Positions 49,150 to 54,185 of a DNA stretch of 54,185 bases are shown here, in pieces. Origin of the DNA: Pacificimonas pallii. Lineage in GTDB: Bacteria; Pseudomonadota; Alphaproteobacteria; Sphingomonadales; Sphingomonadaceae. The notes beneath the pieces were generated by a model. The model had not been told where the DNA came from and searched no databases. It saw only the letters and a program-made list of their open reading frames with translations. Location of the stretch: contig NZ_JAGSPA010000006.1 in the NCBI RefSeq assembly GCF_019204005.1, positions 1 to 54,185 on the forward strand, given 5' to 3'. Within the stretch, counting starts at the first letter, position 1; each line of letters begins with the position of its first letter. The position numbers and the translations under genes are program-made.

Positions 49150-50520
49150 ATGTCCGACGATGCAAAACTCACCCGGGGCCCGATCAGACGCCATTTGATC
49201 GCGCAGACCCTGCCCATGCTGATGGGGATTGCGTGCATGATGTCGGTCGGCATCGTCGATGCCTATTTTGTCGGTCAGCTGGGGCCAGACCCCTTGGCAG
49301 CGATCAGTTTTATCTTTCCCGTCACAGTCGTCCTGTCGAGCCTGGGGGTCGGGGTCCTGGTCGGGATCAATTCCGTCGTGGCGCGCGCGCTTGGCGGCGG
49401 CAGGCGGCCATTGGCGGAACGGCGGGCGGTGCAGGGGATCGCGTTTGCCGCCGCTTTCGGCCTGATCGTGGGGGCGCTGCTGTTGCTGTTCGAAGCCCCG
49501 CTTTTCCAGCTCTTGGGAGCGGGCCGCGACCTGTCCGGCCTGATCTCCGATTATATGGGGCCCTATGCGCTTGGCATTCCCATTCTGCTCACGGGGATGG
49601 GCGCGAATGCGACGCTGAGGGCGCAGGGCGCGGCGAACCGGTCGGCGGTCATCCTGTTGATGACGGCGGTGACCAACTGGGTGCTGGACCCGCTGCTGAT
49701 CGCGGGGTGGGGGCCGTTCCCTTCCTATGGGATTGCCGGGGCGGCCTATGCCAGTGTCGGGGCCTTTGTGCTGTCGGGGCTGGTCGGGCTGGTGCTGGCG
49801 GCGCGCAGTGACCTGGGCGTGAATATGGCGCGGTTGAAGGAGGGCGACTGGGGCGCCGGGGCGAAGGCGCTGATCGGTGTCGGCGGTCCGGCGGCGCTGT
49901 CGAATTCGATCAATCCAGTCGGGCTGACGATCCTGACCGGCATGCTGTCGAGTTATGGCAATGACGCGGTTGCCGCATTCGGTGTGGCCGGGCGGTTGCA
50001 GAGCATGGCGGTGGTGCCGCTGCTCGCCATGTCGTCCTCCATCGGGAGCATCGTCGGGCAGAACTGGGGCGCCGGGAAGCCGGAAAGATCGCAGGATGCG
50101 CTGAAGCAGGCGAGCATGTTCTGCCTGGTCTACGGCGTTGGCATCGCGGCGCTGCTGGTGCTGTTCCGGGATGCGGCGGCCGGGCTGTTCACGGATGATC
50201 CGGGCGTCATCGGGCAGATCGGGACCTATTTGATGATCGCGGCGTGGGGGTTTGCCGGTTACGGCATCCTGATCGTGACGAACGGCGCGCTGAACGCGGT
50301 CGACCGGGCACCCCATGCCACGCTGGTAAGTGCGGCGCGTGTCCTCCTCATCATGGTGCCGGTGGCGTGGGCCGGGTCGCGGATCGGCGATGAGACGGGG
50401 ATCTACGCCGGAGAGCTGGCGGCGAACCTCGTCGGCGGGGCCGCGGCGTATTTCGTGGGGGTCCGCATGCTGAAGGCAGAGAATTGCCCGGCACCATCAC
50501 CGGCTACGAAGGCCGAATAA
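49150..50520 (+). CDS. MATE family efflux transporter
   Basis: A 456-residue membrane exporter of the MATE family, which expels cationic drugs using sodium or proton gradients. The start MSDDAKLTRGPIRRHLIAQT leads into LPMLMGIACMMSVGIVDAYF and VGQLGPDPLAAISFIFPV, typical of the first two helices. Two six-helix halves can be counted. A GGCGGA ribosome site lies upstream. The 298 bases before it hold no gene that I can see. Confidence 0.94.
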   Translation: MSDDAKLTRGPIRRHLIAQTLPMLMGIACMMSVGIVDAYFVGQLGPDPLAAISFIFPVTVVLSSLGVGVLVGINSVVARALGGGRRPLAERRAVQGIAFAAAFGLIVGALLLLFEAPLFQLLGAGRDLSGLISDYMGPYALGIPILLTGMGANATLRAQGAANRSAVILLMTAVTNWVLDPLLIAGWGPFPSYGIAGAAYASVGAFVLSGLVGLVLAARSDLGVNMARLKEGDWGAGAKALIGVGGPAALSNSINPVGLTILTGMLSSYGNDAVAAFGVAGRLQSMAVVPLLAMSSSIGSIVGQNWGAGKPERSQDALKQASMFCLVYGVGIAALLVLFRDAAAGLFTDDPGVIGQIGTYLMIAAWGFAGYGILIVTNGALNAVDRAPHATLVSAARVLLIMVPVAWAGSRIGDETGIYAGELAANLVGGAAAYFVGVRMLKAENCPAPSPATKAE

Positions 50521-50611
50521 GAGGGCAAACCCCGCCTGCGAAAACCACCCCCAAAAGCAACGGCCTGCCGCCGGTAACCCGCAACCCGTCACCTGCCGGA
50601 CCCGTGAGACG

Positions 50612-50683
50612 GAAACCGCCGCGAACCCGGGCGGGGCGCGCGGCGGTTCCTCCTGTTCACCGTGGACGGCCCAAAAGCCGTCC
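50612..50683. terminator. Hairpins between the convergent MATE and acidic lipoprotein genes
   Basis: Two stems are visible: CCGCCGCG with CGCGGCGG, and GGACGGC-CCAAAA-GCCGTCC at 50664..50683. Both lie between convergent genes and could end either transcript, although no long T-run follows. Confidence 0.45.
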
Positions 50684-50700
50684 GGCAGGTGAAAGAGCGA

Positions 50701-51024
50701 TTACATCTCTTCTTCGATGTCCGCTTCCATCTGTTCCATTTCGGCGTCGACTTCGGCAGCGGCATTGTCGGCAGCGGCATCCATTTCGGCGCCCATTTCG
50801 TCGAATTCAGCACCCATCTCGTCGCCCATGGCGTCAAGCTCTGCGCCCATTTCGTCCATGCCGGCTTCCATGTCGTCAATGGCGGCCTGGCCAGCCATCT
50901 CGGCATCGTCGCCCGCGCTTTCCAGTGTGGCTTCGGCGTTGGATTCCGTGCCTTCGGAGCATGCGGAAAGGCCAAGTCCGGCCACGAGCACGGCGGCGGC
51001 AAAGCCCTTGGTCAGGTTGGTCAT
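50701..51024 (-). CDS. Highly acidic Met-rich lipoprotein, unknown function
   Basis: A 107-residue lipoprotein with signal peptide and lipobox (AAVLVAGLGLSAC, Cys22). The mature part has no Lys or Arg at all, is dominated by Glu, Asp, Ala and Met, and contains 11 methionines. Heptads of the form DEMGAEx repeat between about 57 and 82, so a helical or coiled-coil rod is likely. GGGGAA precedes the start. Short acidic lipoproteins occur in many sphingomonads, but I recognise no named family. Metal or cation binding in the periplasm is only a guess. Confidence 0.8.
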   Translation of the reverse strand: MTNLTKGFAAAVLVAGLGLSACSEGTESNAEATLESAGDDAEMAGQAAIDDMEAGMDEMGAELDAMGDEMGAEFDEMGAEMDAAADNAAAEVDAEMEQMEADIEEEM

Positions 51025-52012
51025 GAGAATATTCCCCTAAAACTGGTTATGGTTTCCTTTGGCAATACGCACCAAAGGTGACGTATCATTGCCAAAACGC
51101 GCGGCAAAGGAAAGAAGTTTCATGCCCCTCTATAGTGAACGCCTCTTCCGGGCACTGCGCGGCGGGACCATGCGCGCACCGGAAATACAGGGCGGGCGGC
51201 GGCGAATGCTTGCCCCCGTCGGCGGCAATGCGCTGGAAAGCGATTTGGGAACAGGGCCTTCCGCAAAATTGCAGCCTTAGGCCGCCCCAAAGGGCGGGCC
51301 GCGCTGGAATCGCCGGACGGTCCGTCGGCGCGCGCGGCGGCGCATGCAAAAAACGTCCGCCTCCATCAAGATGATGAGGCCGGCGAGCGAAAACCCGCCC
51401 TTTGACGGCACCCCGCCGGCGGCGGAACCGGTATGTTCGTGCGGGAACCCGTTCGCGATCGCACGCGGCGCGGCGCGGGGGGCGGGGCAGGGCGCGGGCC
51501 AGCTTCACACCCGCTTCACACTATGTCCGCGAACATGCGGACGCACGCGCGGATCGGTGCCGGGGCCGCGGCGCCGGGCGCCGGGCGCATTGGGGATGCC
51601 AGACCGTTCGCACCGCGGCACGCGCCGCCCGGAAACCCGCATTTCCGCACCCATCATCATCATCCATGCCTCCCCGCCATTGTCCCGCCCCGGTCACCCG
51701 CCGTGCCGTCACGATACAGCATGGCGCGGGGTGTAGGACAGCGCGTTTTCACCGGGAGGGTGGCAGCGGCGGACATGCCGAGGGGCGGACGGGGTCTGCG
51801 CCGCCAAGGGAGCGCGCCGGGGCAGGCCGCGAAGGTGATGAAGGTGCCACGGGCCCCGCACCTATAATCCGTGCGCGCCCTGCGCGGCGACGGCGCACGC
51901 ATGGCGGTAAAGGTGACAGCGGGACGGGATAAGGCGGCGGGGCGGGGCGGCAAAGGTTGCGCGGGGCCCGGGATAAGGCGGCGCTACCCTGGTCGGCGCG
52001 GACCCCACAGCC
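51025..52012. other. Extremely GC-rich stretch without a convincing gene
   Basis: These 988 bases contain several open frames on both strands, but all are Arg/Pro/Ala/Gly-rich, lack conserved blocks and reflect the base composition. From about 51400 the sequence is dominated by CG-rich runs and short GGC/GCG repeats. No RNA gene was recognised. It may be decayed coding sequence. Confidence 0.5.
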
Positions 52013-52378
52013 CTACCAGCGCCCCCGCCGCCGGTTCCACCAATAGAGCAGGTCCGCGAAGCGGTCATAGGCAAAGCGCGTCACCGGCAGGATAACGGGG
52101 TTCCCCAGCAGCGGCACCAGCCAGCGCTGCCCCGGCGTCGCGCGCGCCAGCGCCAGAAACGCATCCGCGCCGATACGCATCTGGCCGTCCTCCACGACAT
52201 GCAGGCTGTGCCGCACCCGCTCAATCTCCAGCCCCAGCGGCGCGAGCACATCGGTATCGCAGGCAATGTCCACCCATTCCGCATTCCCGCGCACGTCACG
52301 CCTGGCCATGCGGGTCCGCTGATCCTCAATCCCGGCTTTGCAAACCGGGCAGGCGGAGTTGTAGTAGACGGTGAGCAT
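52013..52378 (-). CDS. DCC family thiol-disulfide oxidoreductase-like protein (DUF393)
   Basis: A 121-residue protein with the DUF393/DCC pattern: YYNSACPVCKAGI near the N-terminus (residues 5-17, CxxC at 10-13), a middle block EWVDIACDTDVLAPLGL, and the closing RFAYDRFADLLYWWNRRR. The family has a thioredoxin-like fold, although its true redox role is not settled. It lies between the GC-rich stretch and the repeat array, on the opposite strand to the toxin-antitoxin genes. Confidence 0.9.
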   Translation of the reverse strand: MLTVYYNSACPVCKAGIEDQRTRMARRDVRGNAEWVDIACDTDVLAPLGLEIERVRHSLHVVEDGQMRIGADAFLALARATPGQRWLVPLLGNPVILPVTRFAYDRFADLLYWWNRRRGRW

Positions 52379-52450
52379 GGGGTGGCGTTTGGCATGCGGG
52401 CGTGTCGTTGCAAAGGATCGAGGGTGTCGCAGGCGGCGTTAGAAATTGAG

Positions 52451-52739
52451 GTAATTTAGTATAGTGTCCCCCGAACTGCCCTAGTATAGTGTCCCCCGAA
52501 CTGCCCCCCCCCGAACTGCCCCGAACTGCCCGAACTGCCCGAACTGTAATTTAGTATAGTGTCCCCCCCCCGAATAGTGTCCCCCCCCGAACTGTCCCCC
52601 GAACTCCCCTAGTGTAGTGTCCCCCCGAACTCCCCCCGAACTCCTAGTAGTGTCCCCCGAACTCCCTAGTGTCCCCCGAACTCTCCTCCCCGAACTCTCC
52701 CCCGAACTCCCAGTAGTGTCCCCCGAACTCCCAGTAGGG
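52451..52739. repeat. Degenerate tandem array, unit TAGTATAGTGTCCCCCGAAC
   Basis: About 15 copies of CGAACT and about 8 of AGTGTCC occur in 290 bases, in full units, half-units and shortened forms separated by C-runs of 4 to 8. Two long copies, beginning GTAATTTAGTATAG, start at 52451 and 52546. One related fragment, TAGTATAGTGTCGCC, lies beyond the antitoxin at 53551..53565. The Ser/Gly/Thr-rich frame on the minus strand is a by-product of the repeat. The array seems to grow by slippage at the C-runs. Function unknown. Confidence 0.9.
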
Positions 52740-52793
52740 ATAGAGTTCCCAGAACAAAGCCAGAGCGACCGAACTCGGCTCTGCCAGTCAACA

Positions 52794-52850
52794 TATACGG
52801 CAATGCCGGAACAAATCCGCTTGCAGAGGTCCGGCAATGCCGTATATAAG
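52794..52850 (+). promoter_or_regulatory. Toxin-antitoxin promoter with two CGGCAATGCCG operators
   Basis: The 11-bp palindrome CGGCAATGCCG occurs at 52798..52808 and 52832..52842. Extended, the two sites are inverted (TATACGGCAATGCCGGA and TCCGGCAATGCCGTATA). A TTGCAG box (52821..52826) and a TATAAG box (52845..52850) place the second palindrome in the promoter spacer, so a bound antitoxin would block RNA polymerase. The toxin ATG lies only 4 bases after the -10 box. Confidence 0.7.
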
Positions 52851-52854
52851 ATAC

Positions 52855-53193
52855 ATGCAGACCGTGATCGAAACCGAAAGCTATCTGCGCGCCGTTAAGG
52901 ACGCGAAGATGACGGAGGCGGAGCGGGAAGCCGCGGTGGCGCTTGTGGCCACCGACCCGGAGGCTGGCGATGTGATACAGGCAACGGGCGGCGTTCGAAA
53001 GGCGCGGCTGGCCGGTCGTGGAAAGGGCAAGTCGGGCGGCTATCGCATCGTCTGGTACTATGGCGGCGGGGACATCCCGGTGTTCCTGCTGACTGTTTTC
53101 GGCAAGGGCGAGAAGGCGAATTTGAGTCAAGGCGAACGGAACGCCCTGCGCTCGCTGACAGGAACATTAAGGCGCAGCCTGGGCGCAAAGTAA
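52855..53193 (+). CDS. Type II toxin, HigB/RelE-like
   Basis: A 112-residue RelE-superfamily protein, predicted to cut mRNA on the ribosome. The conserved core is TGGVRKARLAGRGKGKSGGY, followed by RIVWYY and FLLTVFGKGEKANLSQGERN, as in HigB-type toxins. The start at 52855 is preferred, because the upstream in-frame ATG at 52837 lies inside the promoter and operator. The transcript may be leaderless. The toxin gene precedes the antitoxin gene, the order typical of higBA. Confidence 0.9.
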   Translation: MQTVIETESYLRAVKDAKMTEAEREAAVALVATDPEAGDVIQATGGVRKARLAGRGKGKSGGYRIVWYYGGGDIPVFLLTVFGKGEKANLSQGERNALRSLTGTLRRSLGAK

Positions 53194-53246
53194 CGAATGA
53201 AGGTCCTTTTTCCGGACCATGTAACGGCCAAGGAGGGCCATTTGTA

Positions 53247-53537
53247 ATGAGCACGGCATTTGAAAAAATCGCTGGCGGATTGACCGACGCCATCGCCTAT
53301 GCGGAGGGCGACAGCCGTAAGGGCCGCGTCGTGGCAGGACCAGACGTTAAGGCCATCCGCGCGAAGACCAGGCTAACCCAGGTCAAATTCGCTGAACAAC
53401 TGAATGTGCCCGTGGCAACGATACGCGACTGGGAACAGAACCGCCGCTGTCCGGATGCCCCGGCACGGACGCTTCTCGGGATTGTGAAGGCCGACCCGAA
53501 GGCCGCGCTAGCTTTGATCGGAAAGGCGGCGGAGTAG
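53247..53537 (+). CDS. Type II antitoxin, HigA-like XRE HTH protein
   Basis: A 96-residue antitoxin. An N-terminal toxin-binding region is followed by an XRE-type HTH (VKAIRAKTRLTQVKFAEQLN and VPVATIRDWEQNRRCPDAPA). The HTH would bind the palindromes at 52798 and 52832 to repress the operon. AAGGAGG gives it a strong ribosome site, stronger than that of the toxin, which should keep antitoxin in excess. It starts 53 bases after the toxin stop. Confidence 0.9.
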   Translation: MSTAFEKIAGGLTDAIAYAEGDSRKGRVVAGPDVKAIRAKTRLTQVKFAEQLNVPVATIRDWEQNRRCPDAPARTLLGIVKADPKAALALIGKAAE

Positions 53538-53614
53538 GGGAGCCTGAATATAGTATAGTGTCGCCAGATTTGACGATGTGGTTCGGTAGCTCGTCTCGCG
53601 GTACGGGAACTTTC

Positions 53615-54185
53615 ATGCGTAAGCCAAGACGGACGAGAATACGATCGAAATCAGGACCTGTCTTGCAGAAGATTGGTGTGGAATTTGAAGGCTCAGAGGA
53701 TGTGCGGGCGGCCATGGTGGAGGGCGCTGCTGCACGAGCCGGAACCTTGCCAAACGTTGTTGCGTCCATCCGAGACCGCCTTACCGAATGTGACCCCTCC
53801 TCCGCACTTGCAATAGTCGCACTTTATGGTGGCAATATTAGTCCGCAGAACCGTAAACTAGAATACGGCTCCTATCTAACTGACATTAAACAAAATCACA
53901 TAGAACTACTACAAGCAATCACGCTCACTATTCCGAAAGAAAAATGGGGTCAGGGCGTACCTACGCCTGAAAAAATTCAGGTCATTATTGATTCACTGAA
54001 AGAACTTGGAGGAATTTTTTTAGCTTCAAGAATTGCCGTTTCCGACACTTCATCTAACGAAGAAAGCGTACTTGCATTGATTCAAGAACGTATACGACTT
54101 CATACACAAGCGGTTAGAAACTGGGGCTACTTCAAGGAGGTTTTAGAAACGCTTGGAAAACTCTATTCAGAACATGATATTATAT
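53615..54185 (+). CDS. Partial gene at the right edge, unknown function, low GC
   Basis: An open frame with no stop from 53615 to the last base gives at least 190 residues. An in-frame ATG at 53576 would add 13. The visible part begins with a basic stretch (MRKPRRTRIRSKSG) and continues as a mixed helical protein with ALYGGNISPQNRKLEYGSYL and ITLTIPKEKWGQGVPTPEKI. From about 53800 the codons become clearly A/T-rich, unlike the flanking chromosome. This suggests acquired DNA starting near the toxin-antitoxin module. No domain is recognised from this fragment. Confidence 0.7.
   Translation, partial: MRKPRRTRIRSKSGPVLQKIGVEFEGSEDVRAAMVEGAAARAGTLPNVVASIRDRLTECDPSSALAIVALYGGNISPQNRKLEYGSYLTDIKQNHIELLQAITLTIPKEKWGQGVPTPEKIQVIIDSLKELGGIFLASRIAVSDTSSNEESVLALIQERIRLHTQAVRNWGYFKEVLETLGKLYSEHDII

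Noticed and set aside
51344..51932. Three overlapping plus-strand frames of 130-176 residues in the GC-rich stretch
   Set aside because: They are Arg/Pro/Gly/Ala-rich in all frames, with no conserved block, signal or ribosome site. Stop-free length is expected at this GC content.
52481..52837. Minus-strand frame rich in Ser, Gly, Asp and Thr
   Set aside because: It reads straight through the degenerate repeat array and the toxin promoter, and its composition mirrors the DNA repeat.

Overview
The window looks like a chromosomal segment of an alphaproteobacterium, most likely a sphingomonad or Erythrobacteraceae relative (order Sphingomonadales). The reasons are a high-GC backbone, a carotenoid cluster containing crtY, crtI, crtB, crtW and crtZ, PEP-CTERM proteins, a CIRCE-controlled groESL operon, and many small sphingomonad-type proteins (DUF2141, DUF465, DCC-type oxidoreductase). 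No rRNA, tRNA or CRISPR array was seen. The assignment comes from gene content only, not from a marker-gene search.

Layout. 1-440: lower-GC edge with at most one tiny ORF. 441-2972 (minus): TPP riboswitch, thiC and an exported RidA-like protein whose gene overlaps thiC. 3012-6407 (minus): a flippase and an asparagine-synthetase-like protein that has Ser in place of the usual N-terminal Cys. 6532-14660: carotenoid region, with DUF2141 and a sterol-desaturase-like hydroxylase (minus), crtY-crtI-crtB-crtW (plus), and crtZ translationally coupled to a sulfotransferase (minus). Together these suggest a ketolated, hydroxylated and probably sulfated carotenoid. 14732-18226: two small proteins and aconitase. 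18383-21366: a complete EcoRII/Dcm-like type II restriction-modification system (self-regulating methyltransferase, Vsr, endonuclease), lower in GC and probably acquired. 21506-23243: direct repeats, dodecin, a perfect 14 x 8-bp tandem repeat and an HTH protein.

23274-31931: membrane-linked nuclease-fold protein, dienelactone hydrolase and phosphotransferase, a DUF2236 protein, and a secreted lamin-tail/EEP nuclease with a PEP-CTERM anchor, followed by a second PEP-CTERM protein. 32019-34466: PfpI-type protein, then a four-gene minus-strand operon (truncated haemoglobin, DUF1971, small membrane protein, Cys-rich mini-protein) divergent from an NsrR-like regulator, which looks like a nitric-oxide response module. 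34569-39354: small secreted protein, SppA and groES-groEL. 39635-46601: GT14-like glycosyltransferase, AbgT transporter, an unrecognised membrane-anchored protein, NhaA, two small conserved proteins and an OxyR-like regulator lacking the peroxidatic cysteine. 46678-50520: HD-GYP protein, ArsR-SRPBCC fusion and MATE exporter. 50701-52378: a very acidic Met-rich lipoprotein, about 1 kb of extremely GC-rich DNA without a convincing gene, and a DCC-family protein.

52451-54185: a degenerate tandem repeat array, a HigB/RelE-like toxin and HigA-like antitoxin behind paired palindromic operators, and a low-GC gene running off the right edge. The most unusual points are the coupled crtZ-sulfotransferase pair, the NO-response operon with two unassigned small proteins, the restriction-modification operator that matches its methyltransferase-repressor, the repeat array beside the toxin-antitoxin module, and the exported RidA homologue under TPP-riboswitch control.
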